49,916 nucleotides of DNA, taken from the NCBI GenBank assembly GCA_031259965.1, contig JAIRKT010000010.1:1-49916 (forward strand), given 5' to 3'. This document shows positions 10,631-21,176 of this stretch, one piece after another. A program made the translations under genes and the position numbers. Position 1 is the first letter of the stretch. Every line of letters begins with the position of its first letter. The DNA is from Christensenellaceae bacterium. Its GTDB lineage: Bacteria; Bacillota; Clostridia; Christensenellales; DTU072. The notes below the pieces were generated by a model that was given only the letters and a program-made list of their open reading frames with translations, did no database searches and was not told the DNA's origin.

Positions 10631-12180
10631 GGGCGCCCTCCAGTTAGAGATTTTAGTTGTTCTCTAAGAACTGTGCTAGATACGCTTTTGGTATAAGGAA
10701 CCCATACGATATCTACGCCTACCGAATTAAATGTTTTTTCAAATGATTTCCATAGAGGTGAATCTTTTAAATCATCGCCGATGAACAAGGCATCAAATTT
10801 TAATTGCCCAAGATTTTTTAACCTGTCAAGATCATAAAGAGGAATCACTGAAGTGACACCTTTAATAGCTGCAACAACGGTGCTTCTATCATCATAACTC
10901 AAAATTGGCGGCTCTTTTCCAAGACTTATAGACAATTCATCAGGTTCTTTTACACCTACAATTAATTGATTAGACATCGAGACGGCTTTCTCTATAATGT
11001 TAAGATGCCCTACGTGGAAAATGTCAAATGTGCCAGGCGCGAATCCAATATTGTATTTTTTTGTGTAAGCAAGTTGAACTGGCTCGGAGACGAAACTTTG
11101 CACGTTATTTTCAAACACGCAAGGTGTTTTCTTTTTTAATGTTGTAGTTAGGTTTGGATCGAGTTCTAAATTTTCAATATCACGCATTAGGTAATAACTA
11201 TCAAACGCAATACCAATGGAAGCATTTTCAATTGTAATTGCATTGTCTACATACGCTATAGCGGTTGCTAAGCGTAGTCTGTCTGTTATGGTGTTTATTG
11301 CATTATTACCTATTACAAGAGAATCTTGCAAAATGCCTACTACAAGATTAAAAGTATGCTTTTTTAACTCTTGTAGTTGAGTAATGGTTTCCTTATTCAA
11401 TATATCAAAAGCACCAATACAAAGTATGGTTTGATACATTTTAACGTGTTTAATATGTGCTTTGTATGCATAATAAGAAGATGATGCAAGAAGCCCACAC
11501 ACTGAAAACAGTGCGTAAAATACTATCATAACGTCGAAAACGTTAAATATTAGAGATATAATAAGAAAAGGCATAAAAAAGCCTGATATGCCGAGTTCTT
11601 TTTCGATACGCAGTCTAATATATGATAAACTTTTTTTTCTGATGTCAACTTGAGCTTGAATTTTTTGAGGGTTGCAATTTAGATATTTTTGGTGAATCAG
11701 ACGCGCCAAAATATCTGAAATTGATGCAATGGCGCCTAGCATGAGGAAATAATGTTTATCCATATGAATAATGTTTGAGGTATGATATGCCGCAATACCT
11801 ATAGAGAGATAAACATAAGCTGAAACAAAATATCCACTAAACGCATCGATAAATTCACCCATTTTTGAGGATTGTTTTTTTACACGTGCTATATTACCAT
11901 CAACACAATCCATAACAAGCCATAATTCTACTAAAACCACACCTGCTATAATAAAATTAGGATTATTGATAGACAAAAATACACACCCAGCGACGGCAAC
12001 AAAAACTGAAAAAATCGAGGCCATCCAAGGTGAAAAACCGACATTTATAAAAAGTGCTGTAAACAAAAATGAAGGCCTTCGAACTGCTAGTTTTGCCCAA
12101 AGCGAGCTGTTTTTGTTTTTGCTTTTAGGTAAAGACTTTGTAATTTCAGCTAGTGTATAAAATTTTCTCATTTTACACAC
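10627..12180 (-). CDS. Fusion: CDP-alcohol phosphatidyltransferase domain + degenerate nucleotidyltransferase-like repeat + TagD-like cytidylyltransferase domain
   Basis: DCVDGNIARVKKQSSKMGEFID (CDP-OH-P transferase motif); middle ILCIGAFDILNKETITQLQ...; C-terminal IGFAPGTFDIFHVGHLNIIEKA (HxGH) and YTKSVSSTVLREQL. Confidence 0.85.
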   Translation of the reverse strand: MCKMRKFYTLAEITKSLPKSKNKNSSLWAKLAVRRPSFLFTALFINVGFSPWMASIFSVFVAVAGCVFLSINNPNFIIAGVVLVELWLVMDCVDGNIARVKKQSSKMGEFIDAFSGYFVSAYVYLSIGIAAYHTSNIIHMDKHYFLMLGAIASISDILARLIHQKYLNCNPQKIQAQVDIRKKSLSYIRLRIEKELGISGFFMPFLIISLIFNVFDVMIVFYALFSVCGLLASSSYYAYKAHIKHVKMYQTILCIGAFDILNKETITQLQELKKHTFNLVVGILQDSLVIGNNAINTITDRLRLATAIAYVDNAITIENASIGIAFDSYYLMRDIENLELDPNLTTTLKKKTPCVFENNVQSFVSEPVQLAYTKKYNIGFAPGTFDIFHVGHLNIIEKAVSMSNQLIVGVKEPDELSISLGKEPPILSYDDRSTVVAAIKGVTSVIPLYDLDRLKNLGQLKFDALFIGDDLKDSPLWKSFEKTFNSVGVDIVWVPYTKSVSSTVLREQLKSLTGGRP

Positions 12181-13397
12181 TCCATTAGTTTTGAATAGAA
12201 AAGTTTCATTTCATTAAGAACAAAAGAAGTATCATACATTTTTATTTTTTCCTTATTGTGCATACCCATTTCACTTGCAAGCACAGGGTTGTGTAAAAGA
12301 GTATTAATAGAATCTGCAAAAGCACAAACATCATTAGGGTCAATTAAGAAGCCGCCTGAATCATCAATCAAATCGACATGTCCTCTAATTTTTGATGCCA
12401 CCACAGGAAGTTTTGATGCCATCGCTTCCATTACAGAACACGGGAGACCTTCTTGTAGCGAAGATGTTACAAAAACATCGGCTGATGTGTATATAGAAAA
12501 CATTTCTTTTTGGAATCCCATAAAAAAGATTCTATCGCAGGCATTGCTTTTGTTTGCAAATGCTATTAATTGGTTATATAGAATCCCACATCCACATATT
12601 AAGAGAATCGCATTCTCATCAATTTGTTCCATAGCCTTTATTAAAACCAAATGATTTTTGCGAGGGATGCACTCACCCACTGATAGCAAAATCTTTTTAG
12701 ATTGATCAATATTAAAAGTTTTGCAAAACTCGAGTTTGTCTAGCTTCGGATTATTGAAAGAATCAGTATCTATGCCAATTCCATTTATTTTATAGACCAA
12801 TGAACTGTTTGATCTTAATTTAAACGAGGCAGCTGCTCTATAATCTTCTTCATTCATCGTTATTAACATATCTGTTTTTTTTGCTAAATAACGCTCAATA
12901 TTTTTATACAGAAAGTTATTTAAACTAGAATTCCCTTCAAAGAAATGAAATCCGTGTGCTGTATAGACTATTCTTTTGCAATATTTATGCCCTGCTAATC
13001 TAGAAATTGCACCACCAACCGGTTCATGACAATGTAAGATGTCATAGTTATTTTGCCTGATTAATTTTTTGAGTTCAATGAATGCTGTTAAATTTTGGAG
13101 TCTAAGAGGATGCCTATTAAAATGCAACTCATGAATTTTAATTTTTAAGCTGCTTTTAAGGTTGTCAAAGTAAAAACCAGTTTTAGAGCAAGCACACTCA
13201 ACAATGCAACCATTTGTTAGCATCGATTTGATGTGTGGAACTAAAAAATGCCATATCATCGAATCGGTGGTTGTGACTATTAGAATTTTAGATGCCTTTA
13301 AACCAAAAGGATTATTACCTATAGTTTCAGCAGAGACTTGTGAAACTTTACTCGTGTCTGCATCGCTTGGTTTTATATTTGAAATTTCATCTGTCAT
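12168..13397 (-). CDS. Glycosyltransferase family 4 (GT-B), EPS type
   Basis: HEPVGGAISRLAGHKYCKRIVYTAHGFHFF; VGECIPRKNH; SLQEGLPCSVMEAMASKLPVVASKIRGHVDLI. Confidence 0.9.
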   Translation of the reverse strand: MTDEISNIKPSDADTSKVSQVSAETIGNNPFGLKASKILIVTTTDSMIWHFLVPHIKSMLTNGCIVECACSKTGFYFDNLKSSLKIKIHELHFNRHPLRLQNLTAFIELKKLIRQNNYDILHCHEPVGGAISRLAGHKYCKRIVYTAHGFHFFEGNSSLNNFLYKNIERYLAKKTDMLITMNEEDYRAAASFKLRSNSSLVYKINGIGIDTDSFNNPKLDKLEFCKTFNIDQSKKILLSVGECIPRKNHLVLIKAMEQIDENAILLICGCGILYNQLIAFANKSNACDRIFFMGFQKEMFSIYTSADVFVTSSLQEGLPCSVMEAMASKLPVVASKIRGHVDLIDDSGGFLIDPNDVCAFADSINTLLHNPVLASEMGMHNKEKIKMYDTSFVLNEMKLFYSKLMECVK

Positions 13398-13618
13398 ATT
13401 TTCCCAGTTATGTGCTAGAAATTAACAATTAGCTAGATCTTAGAGGTGAGGCTACAAGCAAAAACAGGTTAATTTACAAGGAACAACTCTCCTCTGCTAT
13501 TTTAAATTTTTAGATAATTGATAAACATATTTTAACATATTTTTTTAAATATTGCTAGCAAAATATTAATGTCTAGTGATGCGCTCGATATTAATTTTTG
13601 GTTTTGTTTTAGTAAAAT

Positions 13619-15250
13619 TTATTCAGTTAGTAATTTTACATATTTTTTCAAATAACCTGTTAAATTTGTGGTTGTTTTTAATTTAGTGTGTTTTTGTCTG
13701 TATTCTATAACTGAAGAACAAAAATCGGTATTTTGAATAATTTTTTTATTCATATCAATAGTGATAATATCATTATCTTCTATATAAGCAATAGGTCCAC
13801 CTAGTGCGGCTTCTGGTGTTATGTGGCCTATAGCCGCTCCTCTTGTTGCTCCTGAAAATCTACCATCGGTTATTAAAGCCACAGATGTGTCAAGCCCCAT
13901 CCCAACTAGTGCTGATGTGGGCTGTAGCATTTCACGCATGCCAGGCCCCCCAGCAGGACCTTCATAGCGTATAACTATGACATCTCCTTTTTTAATTTTA
14001 CCTGATATTATTGCGGAATAAGCACTTTCCTCACTATCAAAAACACGCGCAGGACCGCTAAATACTTGCATACCAGGATCAACCGCGCTCCTTTTTACTA
14101 TGCAGCCATTGGGTGCTATATTCCCAAACAACACACACAAGCCACCATCCCTAGCATAAGGAGAGTCGAATTTTTTGATTATATCTTTTTTCTTGATGAA
14201 TTTTGATTTAATATTTTCGCCTATTGTCCTCCCATTAGCGGTCAGAGCATCTAATAATAATAGTCGTTTTATTTCGTGCATAAGTGAATAAATTCCACCA
14301 GCCTGGTGAAAATCTTGGAGATGGTATAGACCTGCAGGAGCAAGTTTGCATAATGTAGGGGTTTGAGCACTTAAAATATTAACTAATTCCAAATTGAATT
14401 CTCTTTCACATTCTCTGGCGATTGCACTTAAATGCAATACAGTGTTAGTAGAGCAACCAAGTGCCATATCAACAATTAATGCATTACGGATTGATTTTTC
14501 GTTAATAATATCTCTAGCTGTTATGTTGTTCTTTAAAAGATCAATGATAGTTTCTCCAGTCAACTTAGCCAGTCTCCTGCGTTCAGAATAGACAGCTGGT
14601 ATAGTACCATTTCCTTCTAACGCTATGCCTATTGCTTCACATAAACAATTCATTGAATTAGCGGTAAACATTCCTGAGCAGCATCCAGAAGTGGGACAGG
14701 CGACGGATTCAATTTCGCAAAGTTGTTCTTTAGATATTTTGTTGTTTGCGAAAGCGCCTGCTGCCTCAAAAACTGAATTGAGATCTGCATATGTTCCTGT
14801 ATTGTCAATAGACAACATGGGACCACCTGATACAAAAATAGAAGGCAAGTCTAGTCTTACAGCTGCCATTAACATTCCAGGTACAACTTTGTCGCAATTT
14901 GGGATAAACACTAAAGCGTCAAAACGATGTGCTCTCACCATGCATTCAATAGAATCAGCGATAAGGTCGCGTGATGCTAGGGAATATTTCATTCCATCAT
15001 GTCCCATTGCAATTCCATCACAAATTGCAATTGTGTGGAATTCAAAAGGAATTCCACCAGCCGCAAGAACGCCTTGCTTAACAGAGTATGCAATTTTATC
15101 TAAATCAATATGTCCAGGCACAATATCATTATGAGAATTAACAATGCCAATAAAAGGTTTTTGGATATCCCGATCTGAAAGCCCAGCGGCTTTTAGAAGC
15201 GATCTGTGGGGGGCGGTTTTTGCGCCCTTTTTGAATATATCACTATTCAT
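13619..15250 (-). CDS. ilvD: Dihydroxy-acid dehydratase
   Basis: [65 protein letters not shown]. Confidence 0.96.
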   Translation of the reverse strand: MNSDIFKKGAKTAPHRSLLKAAGLSDRDIQKPFIGIVNSHNDIVPGHIDLDKIAYSVKQGVLAAGGIPFEFHTIAICDGIAMGHDGMKYSLASRDLIADSIECMVRAHRFDALVFIPNCDKVVPGMLMAAVRLDLPSIFVSGGPMLSIDNTGTYADLNSVFEAAGAFANNKISKEQLCEIESVACPTSGCCSGMFTANSMNCLCEAIGIALEGNGTIPAVYSERRRLAKLTGETIIDLLKNNITARDIINEKSIRNALIVDMALGCSTNTVLHLSAIARECEREFNLELVNILSAQTPTLCKLAPAGLYHLQDFHQAGGIYSLMHEIKRLLLLDALTANGRTIGENIKSKFIKKKDIIKKFDSPYARDGGLCVLFGNIAPNGCIVKRSAVDPGMQVFSGPARVFDSEESAYSAIISGKIKKGDVIVIRYEGPAGGPGMREMLQPTSALVGMGLDTSVALITDGRFSGATRGAAIGHITPEAALGGPIAYIEDNDIITIDMNKKIIQNTDFCSSVIEYRQKHTKLKTTTNLTGYLKKYVKLLTE

Positions 15251-16249
<999 letters not shown>

Positions 16250-16272
16250 TCAAATTTACCTCGATTTATTAT

Positions 16273-16647
16273 TTAATTTATAGCAATACATTCAATCTCA
16301 ACGAGAGCATCTTTGGGCAGTGCTGCTACCTCTATAGTGCTTCGCGCTGGGTATGGCTCGCAAAAGAAACTAGCATAAACCTCATTCATAGCAGAAAAAT
16401 CTGAAAGGTTTTTGAGAAACACTGTTGTCTTTACAACATTAGTTAAATTTAGGTTCTCTGAGGCTAGTATCGCAGTAACATTATTTAGTACTTGCTTTGT
16501 CTGAGAAACAATACCCTCTTTTAGTAAACACGTGCCGGGGTCTATTGGTAATTGACCAGATAGAAACAAAAATCTGCCAGCTTTTACACCTTGCGAATAT
16601 GGTCCGATAGCACTAGGTGCTAGATTAGAATGGATAGATTTTTTCAT
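16273..16647 (-). CDS. ridA: RidA/YjgF/Rid family enamine/imine deaminase
   Basis: AIGPYSQGVKAGRFLFLSGQLPIDP; YPARSTIEVAALPKDALVEIECIA. Confidence 0.93.
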   Translation of the reverse strand: MKKSIHSNLAPSAIGPYSQGVKAGRFLFLSGQLPIDPGTCLLKEGIVSQTKQVLNNVTAILASENLNLTNVVKTTVFLKNLSDFSAMNEVYASFFCEPYPARSTIEVAALPKDALVEIECIAIN

Positions 16648-16672
16648 AAATTATTCTCCTTAAAAATTTTTA

Positions 16673-17194
16673 TTAAGTTGATTCTTTCTCTGACTTTGAA
16701 ATCAGAGATATTTGCCCGCGATCCAAAACTGTGATCCCTGTTCTTGATAGTTCAATAATTCCAAATTTTTCGACGTATTTTATAAAGGCATTAAGTTTAT
16801 CTTCTTGCCCTGTTATTTCTACAATCATAGACTCAGGCGCCATGTCTACAACCCTGCCTCTAAATATATTGATTGCTTCTAATAATTGTCCCCCATTATC
16901 AGGTGAATGCATGATCTTAACAAGCATTAATTCGCGTGTTACAGAGTTGAGTGGATCTGCTAATTCTGCTGCAATTACGTCTATTAACTTGCGTAATTGT
17001 TGAAGAATTTGCTCAAGCAATGATTCATTGCAATCGACCACTATAGTCATTCTAGAGATGCTTTCATCATCCGTACAACCGACACTTAAGTTATCAATGT
17101 TGTAGCCTCTGTTTGCAAATAGTCCAGCAACCCTAGTCAAAACACCATAGCGGTTATGTACTAACAGAAATATAGGATATTTTTTTGAGTTCAT
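16673..17194 (-). CDS. ilvN: Acetolactate synthase small (regulatory, ACT) subunit
   Basis: LLVHNRYGVLTRVAGLFANRGYNIDNLSVG; MVEITGQEDKLNAFIKYVEKFGIIELSRTG. Confidence 0.93.
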   Translation of the reverse strand: MNSKKYPIFLLVHNRYGVLTRVAGLFANRGYNIDNLSVGCTDDESISRMTIVVDCNESLLEQILQQLRKLIDVIAAELADPLNSVTRELMLVKIMHSPDNGGQLLEAINIFRGRVVDMAPESMIVEITGQEDKLNAFIKYVEKFGIIELSRTGITVLDRGQISLISKSEKEST

Positions 17195-17202
17195 AAAACT
17201 AT

Positions 17203-18861
17203 CTACCTTATAATTATATCATTAATTGTACCATTTGGTGGTATCATTGGAAATACATTTTCGTCCTGATCTAATATACAATGAATTAAAACAGGCTTTT
17301 TAGAGGTCTGACGCGCTTTCTGCAGCGCTTTTTGTAGTTCATCTATAGTGTGCACACTAAAACCAAATGCGCCAAATGCACAAGCCAGGTCGACATAATT
17401 TGTTTTGCGATTCAGAGTGGTCTGCGAATAGCGTCCGCCATAAAACATGGTTTGCCACTGTCTTACCATGCCAAGTGCATTGTTATCTAAAACTATAACT
17501 ACCACTTGTAGGTTATACTGGGCACATGTTGCTAATTCGTTCAAATTCATGTGAAAACTACCATCACTTGTAAACAACACAACCCTTTGATTATTTAACG
17601 CAATGCAAGCGCCTATGGCAGCACCCATTCCATATCCCATAGTTCCAAGACCACCACTCGTTAGAAATGCGCGTGGTTTGGTAAATCCATAGTATTGTGC
17701 CGTCCACATTTGATGTTGTCCGACATCGGTTGCAACAGGCGTTTCTCCCAGCACATTTTGTACAGATTCTATTATATCTTTTGGTGTTAGTTTGTTAGCA
17801 GATTTGCATAACAAATTTGCTTTAGAATTTTTAAGTTCATATATATGGTTTAACCATGTGTCCTTTGCTTTAATCTGCATATTATCTATGAGCGTTTCTA
17901 GGATCTCCCTCACATCACCTATAATATACTCGTCGACTTTAATATTTTTATTAATTTCCGCTCTGTCAATATCAATTTGCAAAACCTTGCAATGTTGCAG
18001 AAATTTTTCTTTATTTCCAGTAGCTCTGTCTGAAAATCTAACACCTATAGCTATTAATAAATCACATTCAGATAAGGCTTTAGTCGCGGCATAGCGTCCA
18101 TGCATTCCAGCCATACCTAGGGCTAGTTTGTGATCATATGGAATTGCTGTAACACCCATTAGACTAGTAGCGACAGGTGCGTTTAATTTTTCAGCGAAAT
18201 CAACTAGCGCATTGCTCCCGCCTGAGATTACTACACCACCACCTGCATATATATACGGCCTTTTAGCATCTCTTAATAAAGATATAGCAGAAGCTACATT
18301 AATTTTGTATGATTTTAATGGAGGTTTAAATTCACAACAATCATCATATTCCACAACCTCTTGTTGAATATCTTTTGGTATATCAATTAACACAGGGCCA
18401 GGCCTGTCAGATGATGCTATGTAAAATGCTTCATGAACGATGCGTTTAATATCTTTAGCGGAGCGCAGTGAATAGTTATGTTTAGTAATTGGCATTGTAA
18501 TACCTACAATATTAACTTCTTGGAAAGAATCCTTTCCAATTAAACTAGTTGAAACGTTACCAGTGATAGCAATTAAGGGCACACTATCTAGAAAGGCATT
18601 AGCAATTCCTGTTACTAAGTTTGTAGAACCAGGGCCAGATGTTGCAATAATAACACCTGGCTCTCCTGACATCCTAGCATATCCGTCTGCAGCATGCGTG
18701 GCCCCTTGCTCGTGCGCGGTTATATAGTGAGTAATTTTGTCAGTGTTTTTGTATAATTCGTCATAAATATCTAAAACGCTACCGCCAGGATAACCGAATA
18801 TTTTACGAGCTCCCAAAACTATTAGTTCGCGTATTAGTATTTGTGCCCCCGTTAATTTCAT
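17203..18861 (-). CDS. ilvB: Acetolactate synthase large subunit
   Basis: GARKIFGYPGGSVLDIYDEL; HEQGATHAADGYAR; TSDGSFHMNLNELATCAQYNLQVVVIVLDNNALGMVRQWQ (ThDP motif). Confidence 0.96.
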   Translation of the reverse strand: MKLTGAQILIRELIVLGARKIFGYPGGSVLDIYDELYKNTDKITHYITAHEQGATHAADGYARMSGEPGVIIATSGPGSTNLVTGIANAFLDSVPLIAITGNVSTSLIGKDSFQEVNIVGITMPITKHNYSLRSAKDIKRIVHEAFYIASSDRPGPVLIDIPKDIQQEVVEYDDCCEFKPPLKSYKINVASAISLLRDAKRPYIYAGGGVVISGGSNALVDFAEKLNAPVATSLMGVTAIPYDHKLALGMAGMHGRYAATKALSECDLLIAIGVRFSDRATGNKEKFLQHCKVLQIDIDRAEINKNIKVDEYIIGDVREILETLIDNMQIKAKDTWLNHIYELKNSKANLLCKSANKLTPKDIIESVQNVLGETPVATDVGQHQMWTAQYYGFTKPRAFLTSGGLGTMGYGMGAAIGACIALNNQRVVLFTSDGSFHMNLNELATCAQYNLQVVVIVLDNNALGMVRQWQTMFYGGRYSQTTLNRKTNYVDLACAFGAFGFSVHTIDELQKALQKARQTSKKPVLIHCILDQDENVFPMIPPNGTINDIIIR

Positions 18862-18896
18862 GATCCCTCCAAAAACTACAAAAATTAATGTAAATT

Positions 18897-18932
18897 AAAA
18901 AAAGACTCCTCTGCTTGTGCCTAGGAGCCTTT
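18897..18932 (-). terminator. Intrinsic terminator of the ilv attenuator
   Basis: Minus strand AAAGGCTCCT-aggcacaagcag-AGGAGTCTTT then T-run: 10-bp stem with one G-U, continuing into poly(T). Confidence 0.8.
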
Positions 18933-18966
18933 AGTAAATCAAACTTTAACTAATTTTTCAGGCCTC
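18925..18966 (-). promoter_or_regulatory. Putative antiterminator hairpin of the ilv attenuator
   Basis: Minus strand GAGgCCT-gaaaaa-TTAGtTAAA-gtttga-TTTACTAA-AGGCTC: both 5' segments pair with a contiguous 3' arm that overlaps the 5' arm of the terminator stem. Confidence 0.6.
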
Positions 18967-19056
18967 GTTAGGCATTAGAAATGTTTTCTTGCCAAGGAGG
19001 ACAAGAATTATAACTAAAATGACTATAGAGACTATGCTGAAAAACAATGCAAACAT
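18958..19056 (-). CDS. Putative ilv attenuator leader peptide, MFALFFSIVSIVILVIILVLLGKKTFLMPNEA
   Basis: Translated by hand on the minus strand: ATG at 19056, TGA ending at 18958; codons 8-21 are I V S I V I L V I I L V L L; followed by antiterminator/terminator pair upstream of ilvB. Absent from the supplied ORF list (too short). Confidence 0.72.
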   Translation of the reverse strand: MFALFFSIVSIVILVIILVLLGKKTFLMPNEA

Positions 19057-19180
19057 GTTAAAATTATTATACCTTAATTTTTAAAAAAGATCAACTAAAA
19101 CAAGCGGCATCAGGTTAGTAAAAATAAAGTAATTAAGATTTTTGCCTTAACATATCAAAAAAACAAAGGATTTAAGGTTG

Positions 19181-20059
19181 TTAATAAACTGGATATGTTG
19201 GATTAATGTTCTTTGTTATGTCTAGAAAAAATTGCAAGTTCCAGTGTTTTAATTCATTTGAATTAGTGACAAATGGCAGCACATCTTGTTTCGCAAGATC
19301 AATATCAACTGATGTAAAATGTTCGTTTAGTAAATTTATTAGACTAGTGCGAACTAAATCAAAATTGCTATCAATGAAACCAGAATTAACGAGTTTTGCT
19401 TTCAAATAAGGCATATTAACAGCTGAGTTTTGTGAAATATAAAAAATGTAATCATAGAGATCTCTCCCCTTTATGCGATTTTTCCAGGCGCGACAGAGAA
19501 CAGCGTGTAATTTGCCAGCAAATAGCGTTGGCATATCATGGAGTTTAATCTGATAAAATGAAGGAAAAAACTTATTTTTGTTTTCAAATGTTGCAAAACC
19601 AGGAGTATTTAAATCCACATCAATTTTTATTTTTATAACTTCCTCAGGATGCACAGCTTTTAAACTGCGTGTGTTAGGATAGAAGAGTGAAAGATTCTCT
19701 TTTAAATTGCCCGTTAAAAATGCGCTTGCTATAGCTGGGTTAAATGGATTAGTTTTAGGTTCAGCCTTAAAGTTTAAACCTATCGCGCAGAGCTCGTTTT
19801 CTACGAAGGGTAGATAGTGACTTAAGTTAAAATTTAAATCAGCTAAAACAAGTGAGAAGTCCAAATCCTCCGAAAATCGTCTGAGAGCATAGAAAATACG
19901 CAGGGCTGTGCCTCCATGAAAGGCAGCCTTTTTGAAAAAGCGAGCCCTGGACAAGCCACATAATATAACTTCTTGTGTGATTTCTTTTAAGGCATTTTTT
20001 GCATCTTTCAAAGATTCAATTTTATATTTATGAAGCATTTGATCTAAAAGAGTTTGCAA
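19181..20059 (-). CDS. AbiEii/AbiGii-type nucleotidyltransferase toxin
   Basis: FHGGTALRIFYALRRFSEDLDFSL; GGT...LR and SEDLDF nucleotidyltransferase signature; partner gene adjacent. Confidence 0.88.
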   Translation of the reverse strand: MQTLLDQMLHKYKIESLKDAKNALKEITQEVILCGLSRARFFKKAAFHGGTALRIFYALRRFSEDLDFSLVLADLNFNLSHYLPFVENELCAIGLNFKAEPKTNPFNPAIASAFLTGNLKENLSLFYPNTRSLKAVHPEEVIKIKIDVDLNTPGFATFENKNKFFPSFYQIKLHDMPTLFAGKLHAVLCRAWKNRIKGRDLYDYIFYISQNSAVNMPYLKAKLVNSGFIDSNFDLVRTSLINLLNEHFTSVDIDLAKQDVLPFVTNSNELKHWNLQFFLDITKNINPTYPVY

Positions 20060-20655
20060 ATAGCACCTCCGTCTTCGACAAATTTCGTGAGAAGTTTAAG
20101 TGATGTTGAATTGTAAAGTGGTGCAAATTTGCGGATATCCGCAAATTTGAGTTTTTTGAATTCATCTAAATCGATTCTTAAATCATCAAACAACATTTCT
20201 CGTAAATCTCTTAACGATCTAACAGGCGAGAGCGAATATAATTTATCACATAGTGCCTTTTCAGGCGATGCTATTTGGTATGAATAATCGTGACTTTCGG
20301 CTAATCGAATTTCAACACCAATATTGTATACAGAGGATGGGACATCTCTGTATGTGAAAGTTCCAAAAGCATTGGTATATAGTTTTGTTTTGTTTTTTAA
20401 AAAAGTAGCAGATGTATAGGTATTATAGACAGTCTCAGGAATCATCGAATATGTATATAGAGCATAGTCAAAAGAAAGATAGGAAGGGCCATAAATCAGT
20501 CCCGCTAAATATTCACCAGCTATTTGTGAGTCACTCTCATAAAGACCTCTCCTTATTTGGATTAGTCGTCTAGACTGAACATCACGTCTGATTTTGCCTT
20601 TCACATCTGTGAAATTATGATATTTTAGAATTAAATCGTCAAATGTAAAAACCAT
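20044..20655 (-). CDS. AbiEi-type antitoxin/transcriptional regulator
   Basis: RRLIQIRRGLYES (wHTH), YLSFDYALYTYSMIPE, IASPEKALCDKLY; overlaps toxin start. Confidence 0.87.
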   Translation of the reverse strand: MVFTFDDLILKYHNFTDVKGKIRRDVQSRRLIQIRRGLYESDSQIAGEYLAGLIYGPSYLSFDYALYTYSMIPETVYNTYTSATFLKNKTKLYTNAFGTFTYRDVPSSVYNIGVEIRLAESHDYSYQIASPEKALCDKLYSLSPVRSLRDLREMLFDDLRIDLDEFKKLKFADIRKFAPLYNSTSLKLLTKFVEDGGAICKLF

Positions 20656-20762
20656 AGTTTACCTATTACTTAATTATATCAAACCGCACACAAAAAATCA
20701 ACAAGTTTGAAAAATGTAAAAGGTTTATACTAAAAAATTACAAATTATAATGATTATTAGTG

Positions 20763-20793
20763 CCAGTTGGTTTTAATTTAAAAAACCATCTGG
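20763..20793. repeat. Inverted repeat / hairpin CCAGTTGGTTTT-aatttaa-AAAACCATCTGG
   Basis: 12-bp arms with one mismatch, upstream of the abiE pair. Confidence 0.6.
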
Positions 20794-21090
20794 ATAAAAT
20801 CAACAAATATTTTCAATAATTAAATTATGAAAGTTGAATTTGGAATTTGTTTGTGAGTTTATTTTATTTAAAAAAACACACTATTGGATGAAATATGCAA
20901 ATTTTCACAAGAAGTCAAATTTTAAATTCCGAAGTTAAACCAAACCGGTGCTAAAATCAAAAACGCGTAGAGAATCTGAAGCATAAATATTTTTTGTAAA
21001 ATTTTTCAAATTTTAGGGCTTTATCATTCTTAGTTTTATGCTTGTTTGTTGAGTTTTATTCGTTTTATATTATTTTTATTGATTTATACC

Positions 21091-21109
21091 TTACTATGAG
21101 AATTAACTC
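21091..21109 (+). repeat. Left copy of 19-bp direct repeat TTACTATGAGAATTAACTC
   Basis: Exact match to 22682-22700; the two flank the AlbA_2 gene. Confidence 0.85.
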
Positions 21110-21176
21110 AAGAAAAATATGCCGTGGTAAGCTGTTATTGTTTATCTTTAATAATAAATTATGGTATAATAAGGTT

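Noticed and set aside
14625-15134. 169-aa plus-strand ORF
   Set aside because: Fully antisense to ilvD, which is unambiguous; shadow ORF.
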